This document shows, piece by piece, positions 36,083 to 48,060 of a stretch of DNA of 64,000 nucleotides. Source of the DNA: Rhodoferax aquaticus (lineage in GTDB: Bacteria > Pseudomonadota > Gammaproteobacteria > Burkholderiales > Burkholderiaceae_C); the NCBI RefSeq assembly GCF_006974105.1, contig NZ_CP036282.1, positions 1,798,001 to 1,862,000 on the forward strand, given 5' to 3'. The translations under genes were made by a program, and so were the position numbers. A model generated the notes under the pieces. The model made no database searches, was not told where the DNA came from, and saw only the letters and a program-made list of their open reading frames with translations. Position 1 is the first letter of the stretch; each line of letters starts with the position of its first letter.

Positions 36083-37614
36083 TGAAATACCTCTCCACCC
36101 GCGGCAACCCAGACCGCAAGCGCTTTTGTGAAATATTGCTAGAGGGCTTGGCGCCTGACGGCGGCCTGTATTTGCCTGAGACTTACCCGCAGGTGAGCGA
36201 CAGCACACTCACGGCTTGGCGCAAGATCTACCACGAGCAGGGCTACGCCGCTTTGGCGTTTGAAGTCTTGAGCCTGTATATCGACGACATCCCGGCCGAT
36301 GACCTGCGCGCACTGTGCGCCAAGACCTACACGGCGGAGGTGTTTGGCACCGGTGAAATCGTGCCTTTGCGCCACTTGGAAGACGCGCATGCGGGCCACG
36401 CCCCCGTGTTCTTGGAAGCCTTGTCCAACGGCCCGACGTTGGCGTTCAAAGACATGGCCATGCAGCTCTTGGGCAACTTGTTTGAGTACGAGTTGGCACG
36501 CCGGGGCGAAGAGCTCAACATCTTCGGCGCCACCAGCGGCGACACCGGTAGCGCGGCCGAATACGCCATGCGTGGCAAGAAAGGCGTGCGCGTCTTTATG
36601 ACCAGCCCGCATGAACGTATGAGTGCGTTCCAGCAAGCGCAGATGTTCAGCCTGATGGATGCCAACATCTACAACATTGCGATCAAAGGCGTGTTTGACG
36701 ATTGCCAAGACTTGGTCAAGGCCGTGAGCAATGACCTGGACTTCAAACGCAAGTACAAAATTGGCACGGTCAACTCCATCAACTGGGCGCGCTTGCTGGC
36801 CCAGGTGGTGTACTACTTTGCGGGTTACATCCAAGCTACTGAGCAAGCCCCCACGCTCGGCACTGGCGTGTCCTCGCTGCCCCCCGAGGGAGCGCAAACC
36901 GCCTTGGGGCGGCCCGGCGGCGGTCTATCCAATGCGCAAAAGGTGAGCTTCACTGTACCGAGCGGTAACTTTGGCAACGTCTGCGCAGGCCATGTGGCGC
37001 GCATGATGGGACTGCCCATCGACAAATTGGTGGTGGCCACCAATGAAAACGATGTGCTCGACGAGTTCTTCCGTACCGGTGTGTACCGTGTACGCGGTAG
37101 CGCGGATACGCATGAGACCTCCAGCCCCTCGATGGACATCTCCAAAGCAAGCAACTTTGAACGCTTTGTGTTCGATTTGCTGGGCCGTGATGGCGCGCGG
37201 GTCAAAGCCTTGTTTGGTGAAGCGCTGTCCAAGACGGGCAAATTCGACCTCAGCGCCGACCCCGCCTTTGCCAAGGCAGCCGCCCAATATGGTTTTGTCA
37301 GCGGCAAGAGCACCCACGCCAACCGCTTGGACACGATTCGCGACACCTGGGCTCGCCATGAAGTACTGATCGACACCCACACGGCCGATGGACTGAAGGT
37401 TGCCAAAGAGCATTTGACGCCGAGCATCCCCATGGTGGTGCTGGAAACCGCGCTGCCCATCAAGTTTGCTGCAACCATCGTAGAGGCCTTGGGGCGTGAG
37501 CCCGAGCGCCCTGCCAAGTTTGATGGCATCGAAGCCTTGCCCAAGCGCGTGCTGGTGATGGATGCCGACGTGGCTGCGGTGAAAGCGCTGATTGCCACAG
37601 AGTGCGGCTACTGA
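36082..37614 (+). CDS. thrC: Threonine synthase with in-frame insertion
   Basis: The 510-residue PLP enzyme makes threonine from O-phosphohomoserine. LSTRGN at the N-terminus, the PLP lysine in LAFKDMAMQLLGN, GATSGDTGSAAEYAMRG and VPSGNFGNVCAGHVARMMG are typical. The length exceeds relatives because about 30 residues (254-286, SSLPPEGAQTALGRPGGG at the core) sit between YYFAGYIQAT and KVSFTVPSGNF. The DNA there is a GC-rich, hairpin-forming repeat-like segment. The frame is kept and all catalytic motifs are intact. Confidence 0.95.
   Translation: MKYLSTRGNPDRKRFCEILLEGLAPDGGLYLPETYPQVSDSTLTAWRKIYHEQGYAALAFEVLSLYIDDIPADDLRALCAKTYTAEVFGTGEIVPLRHLEDAHAGHAPVFLEALSNGPTLAFKDMAMQLLGNLFEYELARRGEELNIFGATSGDTGSAAEYAMRGKKGVRVFMTSPHERMSAFQQAQMFSLMDANIYNIAIKGVFDDCQDLVKAVSNDLDFKRKYKIGTVNSINWARLLAQVVYYFAGYIQATEQAPTLGTGVSSLPPEGAQTALGRPGGGLSNAQKVSFTVPSGNFGNVCAGHVARMMGLPIDKLVVATNENDVLDEFFRTGVYRVRGSADTHETSSPSMDISKASNFERFVFDLLGRDGARVKALFGEALSKTGKFDLSADPAFAKAAAQYGFVSGKSTHANRLDTIRDTWARHEVLIDTHTADGLKVAKEHLTPSIPMVVLETALPIKFAATIVEALGREPERPAKFDGIEALPKRVLVMDADVAAVKALIATECGY
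36871..36931. repeat. GC-rich repeat-like insertion inside thrC
   Basis: The segment contains GCTGCCCCCCGAGGGAGCG and then CCGCCTTGGGGCGGCC with GGCGGCGG, giving nested hairpins. It resembles GC-rich repetitive elements of Comamonadaceae that I remember from other genomes; that resemblance needs a search. It inserts in frame in a loop of threonine synthase. Confidence 0.45.
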
Positions 37615-37683
37615 GCCTTACCGTTGGCTGGTTGTCAGTGTCACGCCTAGGTGTACTTTTTGGGTAAATTGGGCTGCTGCGCG

Positions 37684-37720
37684 CATGTGTGTTGCGCAAG
37701 CAGCTATTGAATTCGTAGCG
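37684..37720 (+). repeat. Dispersed intergenic repeat, copy 5
   Basis: CATGTGTGTTGCGCAAGC, then AGCTATTGAATTCGTAGCG. It lies just before moeA. Confidence 0.55.
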
Positions 37721-37741
37721 CAGAGTTTTTGATCTGAGACC

Positions 37742-38992
37742 ATGACACCTACAGCACGTCCTGCTTTGCAATCCCTAGACGCCGCATTAGAGAGCTTGTT
37801 GGCGCAGGCTATGCCACTGGATGGCCCAGAGCGTGTGCCCACACTGCAGGCCGATGGCCGTGTACTGGCTGAAGATGTCGTCTCCGCCTTGCATGTACCG
37901 CCCATGGACAACAGCGCCATGGATGGTTATGCGATGCGTTGCGCCGATGTGCTTGCAGCGGGCACGGTGCTGCCTGTGTCACAACGTATTGCCGCTGGTG
38001 CGGTGGGCATGCAGTTGGCCGTTGGCACTGCTGCCCGTATCTTTACGGGTGCGCCTATTCCGCCTGGCGCTGACGCCGTAGTGATGCAGGAAGAATGCAC
38101 CGCACTGCCCGGCGCGATTGGTGATGACGCGGCCCGAGTGCAATTGAATGTGCTGCCTAAGCTTGGGCAAGCCATTCGCAGGGCGGGGGAGGATGTGGCC
38201 CGAGGGCAAACTGTGCTTGCGCGCGGCATGCGCTTAGGGCCTGCCGAGTTGGGCCTCGCCGCAGGCATTGGGCGCGCCGATTTGTTAGTGGCTCGCAAGC
38301 CGCGGGTGGCCTTGTTTTCTACCGGAGATGAGTTGGTCATGCCCGGCACAGTCGCACCTGAAGACATGCCGCCAGGCGCCATCTACAACTCCAACCGGTT
38401 TTTCTTGAATACCTTGCTCACCCGCATAGGATGCGAGGTGCGCGATATGGGCATCGTGCCTGACGACCGTGCGGCCACGGAGGCAGCGTTGCGCGAAGCG
38501 GCTGCTTCCAGCGACTTGATTTTGACCAGCGGCGGGGTGTCGGTGGGTGAGGAAGACCATATCAAGCCCGCCGTGCAGGCCTTGGGCCGCTTGGACCTGT
38601 GGCAAATCGCAATCAAGCCCGGCAAACCGTTTGCCTACGGGCAAGTCGGTGCTGCTCACTTTGTGGGGCTGCCTGGTAACCCGGTGTCGAGCTATGTCAC
38701 GTTTTTGGTGTTGGTGCGGCCATTTCTATTGCGGCTGCAAGGTATGCAAGATGTTGCTATGAAAACGGTAGCTGCTCGCGCAGACTTTGCTTGGCCTAGA
38801 GCCGATAAGCGGCAAGAGTTCCTGCGTGTACGCCGCAATGCGCAAGGCGGTCTAGACCTGTTTGCCAACCAAGGTTCTGGTGTTTTGACCTCTGCCGTAT
38901 GGGGCGATGGCTTGGTGAACCACCCCGCAGGCAAGACCATCGCCGCGGGTGACATGGTGCAGTACATCTCTTTTGCGGAGCTGTTGGCGTGA
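37742..38992 (+). CDS. moeA: Molybdopterin molybdenumtransferase MoeA
   Basis: The 416-residue enzyme inserts molybdate into adenylylated molybdopterin. It shows VPPMDNSAMDGYAMRC, FTGAPIPPGADAVVMQEE, the MogA-like domain FSTGDEL and SGGVSVGEEDH, and VGLPGNPVSS. Its stop overlaps the moaD start (GTGA). It is followed by moaD, then a dapA-like gene on the other strand, then moaE. Confidence 0.96.
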   Translation: MTPTARPALQSLDAALESLLAQAMPLDGPERVPTLQADGRVLAEDVVSALHVPPMDNSAMDGYAMRCADVLAAGTVLPVSQRIAAGAVGMQLAVGTAARIFTGAPIPPGADAVVMQEECTALPGAIGDDAARVQLNVLPKLGQAIRRAGEDVARGQTVLARGMRLGPAELGLAAGIGRADLLVARKPRVALFSTGDELVMPGTVAPEDMPPGAIYNSNRFFLNTLLTRIGCEVRDMGIVPDDRAATEAALREAAASSDLILTSGGVSVGEEDHIKPAVQALGRLDLWQIAIKPGKPFAYGQVGAAHFVGLPGNPVSSYVTFLVLVRPFLLRLQGMQDVAMKTVAARADFAWPRADKRQEFLRVRRNAQGGLDLFANQGSGVLTSAVWGDGLVNHPAGKTIAAGDMVQYISFAELLA

Positions 38993-39240
38993 AGGTGCAA
39001 CTCAAGTATTTCGCATCTATCCGCGAGGCCATGGCCACTTCAGGTGAAGTTTGGCTCACCGAATCCACCACTTTGGCTGCTCTGCGCGATGAACTCGCCG
39101 CCAGAGACCATGCGGGCGCCCCCGCGTTTGCACGTGGCCGGCCGGTGCGCATTGCCCAAAATCAAGTGATGTGTGCCGAAACCGCAGCCGTCCAAGACGG
39201 CGCCGAGATTGCATTTTTCCCACCAGTCACAGGGGGGTGA
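38989..39240 (+). CDS. moaD: Molybdopterin synthase small subunit MoaD
   Basis: The 83-residue ubiquitin-fold sulfur carrier begins VKVQLKYFASIREA and ends FFPPVTGG; the terminal Gly-Gly is thiocarboxylated. The start is GTG at 38989, overlapping the moeA stop. It donates sulfur to precursor Z in the MoaD/MoaE complex. Confidence 0.95.
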   Translation: MKVQLKYFASIREAMATSGEVWLTESTTLAALRDELAARDHAGAPAFARGRPVRIAQNQVMCAETAAVQDGAEIAFFPPVTGG

Positions 39241-39290
39241 CCCCGGTGGCCACTGCGGCGCTTTGTCCGCAGCGGCATCGCCGACGTGCG

Positions 39291-40181
39291 CTATTTCTCC
39301 GTCGCACTGATCGCTGCACTGATCCCCGCCATACGCTGGGCATGCGCAAGGCTGGCTGGGGCCATAGGCGCGCGCAAGCCGTTGGTCAGCAAACCTTGGT
39401 GCGCTAGCAGCGCTTTGATGGGGGCGGGGTTGGGTTCTGCGAATGTTGCCTCAATCAAAGGCAGCAGGGGTCGCCACAGCGCTTGGGCTTTGCGTAGGTC
39501 GCCTTGGTCGATGCAGCGCATCATTTCCACCCATTGGCGCGTGTGCACATGGCCGGTAGCGGCAATGGCACCTGCGCCACCCAGGGCCAGGGTGCTGAAG
39601 ACGTTGATGTCGTCCCCCGCCAGCACTTGCAAACTGCCCTCGGCAATCAAGGCTTGGGTTTTTGCAGTGTCGCCACCACAGTCTTTGATCGCCACGACGC
39701 GGGCATGCTGTGCCAGTGCGCGCAGGGTGGCTAACTGCAGCTGCACGCCCGTGCGGCTGGGAATGTCGTACACGATGAGGGGCAGGGGGCTTGCGTCGGC
39801 AATGGCGGTGAACCACTGCAGCAATCCGTCTTGGGAGGGGCGAATGTAGTGGGGCGCAGGCACCAAAAGCCCCGCCAAGGGGTAACTCGCCAATGTGTTC
39901 ACCCACTCCAGGGTGTCACCCAAGTGGTAGCCAGAGAGCCCCATTACCAGCGGGATGCCATTGGCTGCGCTATGCACGGTATTCAGCACGGCAAGCTGCT
40001 CGTCCTTGCTGAGGGATGCGGCCTCACCCGTAGAGCCGCACACCACAATGCCCGCAATGCCTTGGGGCACCAAATGCTGCACCAGCTTGCGAAGTGCCGT
40101 GTGGTCTACCGCACCATCGATAAAAGGGGTGACCAGTGGGATCCACAGGCCGTTGAATTGGGAAGTAACTTGCACGCGCAT
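39291..40181 (-). CDS. Dihydrodipicolinate synthase-family aldolase
   Basis: The 296-residue (beta/alpha)8 lyase has GLWIPLVTPF, GIVVCGSTGEAASLS (the GxxGE pyruvate-carboxylate motif), Y in PLIVYDIPSRTG and the Schiff-base lysine in VVAIKDCGGD. It may be 4-hydroxy-tetrahydrodipicolinate synthase (DapA) or a related sugar-acid or N-acetylneuraminate-type aldolase; the paralogue cannot be fixed. The GTG at 40175 has AAGGA 7 nt upstream and competes with ATG 40181. It sits, inverted, between moaD and moaE. Confidence 0.85.
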   Translation of the reverse strand: MRVQVTSQFNGLWIPLVTPFIDGAVDHTALRKLVQHLVPQGIAGIVVCGSTGEAASLSKDEQLAVLNTVHSAANGIPLVMGLSGYHLGDTLEWVNTLASYPLAGLLVPAPHYIRPSQDGLLQWFTAIADASPLPLIVYDIPSRTGVQLQLATLRALAQHARVVAIKDCGGDTAKTQALIAEGSLQVLAGDDINVFSTLALGGAGAIAATGHVHTRQWVEMMRCIDQGDLRKAQALWRPLLPLIEATFAEPNPAPIKALLAHQGLLTNGLRAPMAPASLAHAQRMAGISAAISATEK

Positions 40182-40489
40182 ATCCTTTTCAAACAAAAGA
40201 CCGATAGGTAAACCATCGTCAGGTGCGCGGTGGGTGCTAGAAAGAGTTGGGGGTTTCTTGGCAGTTCCATCGCTCATCTGAGGACGGAACCGCAGCCCCG
40301 ATCAGATGAGCTTTGGTTTTTTAGACTTGCTTGCAAGCGCGCAGGCCAGATCCAAGGCCGTAGGGCCTTGGAGTGGGTGGGTGTGGATTGCAAACATAGG
40401 GAGCATGGTAGCAGCAGTTGTGAGGCTGAATGACTTCTGAGCGTAAGCAATGCCACAATCCAAAGCCTGTTCCTGCCGTGTTGTGTGCC
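40182..40489. other. Intergenic region with two perfect inverted repeats
   Basis: The 308-bp divergent gap before moaE holds GCTTGCAAGC (40329-40338) and a 9-bp stem TCCAAGGCC / GGCCTTGGA with GTAG loop (40351-40372). Neither is followed by a T run. I see no gene here. Confidence 0.4.
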
Positions 40490-40969
40490 ATGTCTAATCC
40501 TTCTCGCGTCGCGATCCAAACCCAAGACTTTGATGTCAGTGCCGAACTTGCAGCCTTGCGTTTGCATGATGGTCGGGTCGGTGCGGTGTGCAGTTTTGTG
40601 GGCACAGTCCGCGAGCGGACCTCCGGAGTTGCCGGGCAGGTGCATTGCATGGAGCTAGAGCACTACCCCGGCATGACCGAGACATCCATAGAAGCCATGA
40701 TAGATGCGGCCCAACAGCGTTTTGACATCTATGCGGCCCGCGTGGTGCACCGCGTAGGGGTGCTCAACGCAATGGACCAAATTGTGCTGGTGGCGGTGAC
40801 CTCCGCGCACCGTGGCCAGAGTTTTCAAGCGTGTGAGTTCTTGATGGATTACCTCAAGACGCAGGCCCCCTTTTGGAAAAAGGAGCATGGCCCCCAAGGC
40901 GCGCAGTGGGTTGATGCGCGCGTGGCCGACGAAGCCGCCGCAGCGCGTTGGGGTGATTGGCGCACTTGA
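40490..40969 (+). CDS. moaE: Molybdopterin synthase large subunit MoaE
   Basis: The 159-residue subunit has GAVCSFVGTVR, MELEHYPGMTE, VVHRVGVL and the C-terminal APFWKKEHGPQGAQWVDA with the catalytic lysines. It converts precursor Z to molybdopterin with MoaD. ATG 40490 fits the family; the frame is open 20 codons further up. It is unusual in being parted from moaD by an inverted gene. Confidence 0.95.
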   Translation: MSNPSRVAIQTQDFDVSAELAALRLHDGRVGAVCSFVGTVRERTSGVAGQVHCMELEHYPGMTETSIEAMIDAAQQRFDIYAARVVHRVGVLNAMDQIVLVAVTSAHRGQSFQACEFLMDYLKTQAPFWKKEHGPQGAQWVDARVADEAAAARWGDWRT

Positions 40970-41134
40970 TTTTCACAGTGCGGGGGCGATTACTTTTGCA
41001 AATGGGGCCATGCGTGCGTATCACACGCGCGTTTGACCTGCATCAACCTAATCGCTAGTGCGTGGCGCATACAGTCTTGAAATGCGGCGCTTAGTCACAA
41101 GCTGAGAGCCAATATTGCTTTGTAAGGATTGGCT

Positions 41135-43747
<2,613 letters not shown>

Positions 43748-43756
43748 AGCGAATCG

Positions 43757-44995
43757 CTAGCCCGCCTCGGCCATCATCGATGCCGTGCGTGGTGCTAGCA
43801 GCAGGTCTTTAAACGCCTGCCATAAGGCGTCAGCTTTGTTGTTCGAGTTGCTCAGGCCGGTGCCAGCACCTGCTTGGGCTTCCACGTAGCGCTGCACCAC
43901 GTCTTGGCCCAGGTTGTAGTTGATGACGTAAGAGCGGTTGTGCTCAATAAAAGCTAGGCGCTGCGTGGCGCGCTTTTCGTCGTACAGGGAGTACTGCATG
44001 AGCAAAGCGATAGCGCCGGCACGGTCTATTTCGCCGTCCAGATAGCGCTGTGCCACCATATTGCCGGCGTAGGAGAGCTTTTGCACTATGCCTTGCACTT
44101 GGTAGTAGTGCTGCGCAGTACGTGGGTCTAGGCCTGCCAAGGGAAACAAGGTGCTTTGTTCAAACGCCAAGCGCTCTTCATGTGGAAACACCACGCTGAT
44201 GCCGTAGTTAGCGCTGCCCTCTGACAAGAACGCCATGGGCGAATACAGGGGAAACACGCTGTACTCCAGCCAGCCTTTTTCGCGCACCAAATGCTGCTCG
44301 GTAAGCAGGTGGAACACATGGTGGCCGGGGTAGCCCTCGTGGCTGGCTAAGTCAATGGCGCGGCTGATGGGCATGGGCAAGTCGGTGTTCACCTGAATCA
44401 GGCTGTAGCTATTGCCCTTGTACCAGTTGTACGCGCTCCACACCTGGTTCTGCACGTACTCCACGGTAAAGCGCTCATGCTCGGGCAAGTTGATATAGCG
44501 CTTGCTGCGCTGGCGAGACTCGGCAATGGCGGCAGAGAACACCGCATCCAAGCGATCGACAGGAATCTCAAACCGCCGGTTCAACGCCACCATGCGTGCT
44601 TGCACGCTGCCAGTGCCCGGAAGCAGACTGTCTAACTCTGAGACGATGGCGGCTAGCTCTGCCTCTTGCAAGCGTGGCGATACCGCGTCATACAGCGCTT
44701 GTGACTCGGCATCAAAGCTTTGGCGTTGCCCCATCAGGTGGCGTATGTGGCTACACACAGCGTCTATGTGCTTGCCCAAGAATGTGGCGCGCAGCGCTTG
44801 GTCGGCGGGGGCTGTCGCTTGGGCAAACTCTGCGGCCAAGCGTTCGCCTTGCTCTAGTAAATCGGGCAGGGCCAATGTCGCCACCTGCGCTTGCCACTCG
44901 GGCGGGCCATAGTAGGCATCCACATACGAGCGGTCGTGCTGACCGACCGACAAAACCAGTTGGACATAGCGTTGGGCAAAGGGATTGAATGACAT
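43757..44995 (-). CDS. DUF885-like putative zinc peptidase
   Basis: A 412-residue, largely helical protein with HEGYPGHHVFHLL near residue 220, the HExxPGH signature of DUF885 metalloproteins. A later SEGSANYG probably supplies a metal-binding glutamate. DUF885 proteins are often annotated as lipoprotein-like peptidases, but this copy has no signal peptide, so it is cytosolic. The substrate is unknown. ATG 44995 starts the homologous region. It converges with clpB. Confidence 0.82.
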   Translation of the reverse strand: MSFNPFAQRYVQLVLSVGQHDRSYVDAYYGPPEWQAQVATLALPDLLEQGERLAAEFAQATAPADQALRATFLGKHIDAVCSHIRHLMGQRQSFDAESQALYDAVSPRLQEAELAAIVSELDSLLPGTGSVQARMVALNRRFEIPVDRLDAVFSAAIAESRQRSKRYINLPEHERFTVEYVQNQVWSAYNWYKGNSYSLIQVNTDLPMPISRAIDLASHEGYPGHHVFHLLTEQHLVREKGWLEYSVFPLYSPMAFLSEGSANYGISVVFPHEERLAFEQSTLFPLAGLDPRTAQHYYQVQGIVQKLSYAGNMVAQRYLDGEIDRAGAIALLMQYSLYDEKRATQRLAFIEHNRSYVINYNLGQDVVQRYVEAQAGAGTGLSNSNNKADALWQAFKDLLLAPRTASMMAEAG

Positions 44996-45107
44996 GGAGG
45001 CTAATGGCTGGCTAGTTGCAGAAAGTGGGCCGTTGGGCAGCGCAGCATCATAACCGTGCCTTGTTCCGGCGCTGTAGGTGAAATTTTGAAGAAATAGGGT
45101 CTTTGCG

Positions 45108-45147
45108 CCCATGGGTATTGCGCAAGTAGCTATCGTTTGTATAGCAA
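45108..45147 (+). repeat. Dispersed intergenic repeat, copy 6
   Basis: CCCATGGGTATTGCGCAAG, then TAGCTATCGTTTGTATAGC. The inner AGCTA / TAGC arms are a clear hairpin. It lies in the divergent gap before the SNF2 gene. Confidence 0.6.
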
Positions 45148-45180
45148 TGGTGAGGTGGCGCAAGACTGGATAATGCAGCC

Positions 45181-47673
45181 ATGCCCTCCCGCTTGAGCCC
45201 CACACCCAGCAGCTTTGTGTTTCGCCCGCGCCTGACCTTGCAAACCTTGAGCCGGGGTGACGGTTTGCTGGGCTTGAAACCATTTGCCAAGCTGGGCCCA
45301 CGCGGAGACCGTGTGACGGTGGCTGCGGTGGAGTGGACCTACCAGCTAGACGGTCGCACGGTGTGGCAAGGCCCCGCGCCTAGCTCAGTGCTCAACACCC
45401 GGCCAGCTGCCGCGTTGGACGTGATTGCGGGCGATGGAGCCTTGCTTACCTTGGAGCGTGACCTTGACGCAGAGCGCGACGCTGCTGATGTGCTGCGCGA
45501 CCTAGGGCTGCACCCCATTCCGACGGAGGCCTTTCAGTGGCGTCACCCAGACGCTGCACCCGACTTGCCGCAAGTGTGGACCTTGGCGCAAGAGGCCTTT
45601 TTTGGTGACTTTTGGGCAGACCAGGTGCCTGTGCTGCAGGCCAAGGGCTGGTCGGTGGTGGTGAAGCCAGGCTTTGCCCATGAAAGCGTGCCCGTGCAGG
45701 CCTGGCGCTTGGTGGTGGAGCCAGACACGGGTGAAGTCATAGGCCGAGAGTTGTACGGTCCCTTGGCTCCTCGCATCGCACCGGTGGAGAAATTGGGCTT
45801 GCCCGCACGTGAAGGTGCGTGGCTATTGAGCTTGGGCGTTGAGATTGATGGGCAGGTGCTAGACCTAGCCCCCATGCTGGCCGACCTGTTGCGCCGCGAT
45901 GCGCGCTGGCTGAGTGCCCAGCACATTGCAGAAATCGACGACCTGGCCATCATCGTGCTGCGCGCTCCGGGTGGTAGACGCATTGATGCCCCCGCCGCGC
46001 CTCTCAAGGCCATTGTGGGCGCCATGGTGGACTTGCTCACTGACCCACGCCGCACGCCGGTGGACGGTGGCCCTATGCGCTTTAGCGCTTGGGATGCAGA
46101 GCGCTTGGACGCACTGCGGGCCAGCTTAAGCGCGATGCCCGGTAGCCCCAGCGCATGGCAGCTGCAGGGCGAGGCGGGGCTGCGCAGCCTAGCCCAGCGC
46201 TTGCGGGCCATCGGCGTGCCCCAGCCCGTGGCGCAGCCGCAGGGCTTGGCCGTGCAACTGCGCCCCTACCAGCTGCAAGGCTTGGCCTGGCTGCAGTACC
46301 TGCGGGCGCAGCACTTGGGCGGCATCTTGGCCGACGACATGGGCCTTGGCAAAACCGCGCAGGTCTTGGCCCATGTACTGCTAGAAAAGCAAGAGGGGCG
46401 TCTGACCTTGCCCGCTTTGGTAGTGGTGCCCAGTTCGCTGGTGTTTAACTGGCGGCAAGAAGCGCAGCGCATGGCCCCAGACTTGCGGGTGCTGGCACTG
46501 CAAGGTGCGCAGCGCGATGCAGAGTTTGATCGCATGGCGCAGCACGATCTGGTGCTGACCACCTACCCCTTGGTCTGGCGTGACATCGACGCCTTGGCAC
46601 GCCAGTGCTTTCACCTGTTGGTGCTGGATGAAGCGCAAATGGTGAAGAACGCAGCCGGCCGGTCCGCTAGGGCATTGCGCCAGCTGCAAGCCCGCCACAT
46701 GCTGTGCATAACAGGCACACCGCTGGAGAACCATTTGGGCGAGCTGTGGGCGCAGTTTGACTTTTTGATGCCCGGCTTCTTGGGTGATGCGCGCAGCTTT
46801 GGCCGCATATGGCGCAAGCCCATTGAAGAAAACGGAGAGACCTTGCGCGCGCAGCTATTGGCGCAGCGGGTGCGTCCGTTCATCTTGCGGAGGCGCAAAG
46901 CGGAGGTCGCCAGCGAATTGCCACCTAAGACGGACATCACCGTGCGGCTAGCGCTTCAAGGCCAACAGCGTGAGCTCTACGAGGCCGTGCGCGCCGCCGC
47001 CGATGTGCAAGTGCGCCGGGTGTTGCAGCGCCAAAGCTTTGCGGGCGCCCAGATCAGCATTCTGGATGCCCTGCTCAAGCTGCGCCAAGTTTGCTGCGAC
47101 CCATTCCTGCTCAAAGGGCGCAATACGCCTGTGACTATGGAGCGAGCCAAGCTCGCATGGCTGGGGGAGACCTTGCCCGTTTTGGTGGAAGAAGGGCGGC
47201 GGGTGCTGGTGTTCTCACAGTTCACCGAGATGCTGGGCCTTGTGGCCGACGCGCTGGTGGCCCTCAACCTGCCTTTTGTGAGCCTGACCGGGCAAACGCG
47301 CCTAGGGGCAGGGCGCCTGGGGCGCTCTGCGGTGGTGCATCAGTTTCAAGCGCTGCAAGTGCCCATCATGTTGGTAAGTCTTAAAGCCGGTGGGGTGGGC
47401 CTGAACCTTACCGCGGCGGACACGGTGGTTCATCTAGACCCTTGGTGGAACCCTGCGGTGCAAGAGCAGGCCACCGCGCGGGCGCACCGCATCGGCCAAA
47501 GCCTGCCGGTGCAGGTGTACCACGTGGTGATTGACGGCAGCATTGAAGAGCGCATGCTGGAGCTGCAGCGCCGCAAACAGGCGCTTACAGAAGGTGTGCT
47601 GGGTGTGGACCCCGCCATCGCTACCAAGTTCAGTGAAGAGGATCTCCAAGCCTTGTTGATGCCACTGGCCTAG
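45181..47673 (+). CDS. SNF2-family DEAD/DEAH-type helicase
   Basis: The 830-residue Swi2/Snf2 ATPase has an N-terminal beta-rich region of about 350 residues, then motif I ILADDMGLGKTAQVLA, motif II VLDEAQMVKN, ITGTPLENHLGELW, VLVFSQFTEML and motif VI QEQATARAHRIGQ. Bacterial members of this group (RapA/HepA relatives) remodel protein-DNA or RNA polymerase complexes; this one is not RapA itself. ATG 45181 was taken. The last residues precede a 1-kb non-coding region. Confidence 0.9.
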   Translation: MPSRLSPTPSSFVFRPRLTLQTLSRGDGLLGLKPFAKLGPRGDRVTVAAVEWTYQLDGRTVWQGPAPSSVLNTRPAAALDVIAGDGALLTLERDLDAERDAADVLRDLGLHPIPTEAFQWRHPDAAPDLPQVWTLAQEAFFGDFWADQVPVLQAKGWSVVVKPGFAHESVPVQAWRLVVEPDTGEVIGRELYGPLAPRIAPVEKLGLPAREGAWLLSLGVEIDGQVLDLAPMLADLLRRDARWLSAQHIAEIDDLAIIVLRAPGGRRIDAPAAPLKAIVGAMVDLLTDPRRTPVDGGPMRFSAWDAERLDALRASLSAMPGSPSAWQLQGEAGLRSLAQRLRAIGVPQPVAQPQGLAVQLRPYQLQGLAWLQYLRAQHLGGILADDMGLGKTAQVLAHVLLEKQEGRLTLPALVVVPSSLVFNWRQEAQRMAPDLRVLALQGAQRDAEFDRMAQHDLVLTTYPLVWRDIDALARQCFHLLVLDEAQMVKNAAGRSARALRQLQARHMLCITGTPLENHLGELWAQFDFLMPGFLGDARSFGRIWRKPIEENGETLRAQLLAQRVRPFILRRRKAEVASELPPKTDITVRLALQGQQRELYEAVRAAADVQVRRVLQRQSFAGAQISILDALLKLRQVCCDPFLLKGRNTPVTMERAKLAWLGETLPVLVEEGRRVLVFSQFTEMLGLVADALVALNLPFVSLTGQTRLGAGRLGRSAVVHQFQALQVPIMLVSLKAGGVGLNLTAADTVVHLDPWWNPAVQEQATARAHRIGQSLPVQVYHVVIDGSIEERMLELQRRKQALTEGVLGVDPAIATKFSEEDLQALLMPLA

Positions 47674-47701
47674 CGCTCAAAAAAAAGGCGTCCCCTTGGA
47701 A

Positions 47702-47769
47702 GCCGCATGAATAGGGGCTTTGGCGACTTGTACCGCTGAAAATCCACAAAGTTACCCACAGAAATTGTG
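47702..47769 (+). repeat. DnaA-box composite repeat, copy A
   Basis: The left motif GCCGCATGAATAGGGGCTT begins 50 bp before TTACCCACA. ATCCACAAAG directly precedes the box and TGTGGG follows 5 nt after it, giving a CCCACA-N5-TGTGGG hairpin. Confidence 0.6.
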
Positions 47770-47899
47770 GGCTTCCAGGAGTATCAGCGTGCTTTTTCTC
47801 TGAGGCGCGAGAACCCCAATGGCTTCATATTTGGACTTGGCACCAGCGGGCTTTGTCGGGCGCATTGGGGTAGGGAAAAGTCTCTGAAACTCTTGCAGC

Positions 47900-47947
47900 C
47901 GAATATCAGTAGGCGCTTGTTGCTATACAAAAAGTAGCGATAGTGCT
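47900..47947 (+). repeat. Dispersed intergenic repeat, diverged copy 7
   Basis: GCGCTTGTTGCTATAC then AAAAAGTAGCGATAG, preceded by GAATATCAG. It shares the GCTAT / GTAGC hairpin core with the family, but the left part differs. Confidence 0.35.
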
Positions 47948-48051
47948 GCCTCAGATTCCTCATCAGTGCAGCGTCTTAATTTTGACCCATTGGCAAGTGC
48001 TTGGCATGTAAGCGGGGGCATGTGGCAATTGCTCTCTGCCTAGGGCTGCGG

Positions 48052-48060
48052 TTATCCACA
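48052..48060 (+). other. DnaA box, isolated
   Basis: Exact TTATCCACA. About 51 bp upstream a loosely similar TTGGCATGTAAGC occurs, so this may be a fourth, decayed copy of the composite repeat. Confidence 0.5.

Noticed and set aside
36139..37598. Long antisense frames in thrC
   Set aside because: Shadow frames of an intact conserved gene.
40329..40372. Molybdenum-cofactor riboswitch before moaE
   Set aside because: Only two simple hairpins are present; I cannot see the conserved riboswitch core.
41076..41134. Sigma-32 heat-shock promoter for clpB
   Set aside because: CTTGAA is present but no CCCCAT-like -10 box follows at the right distance.
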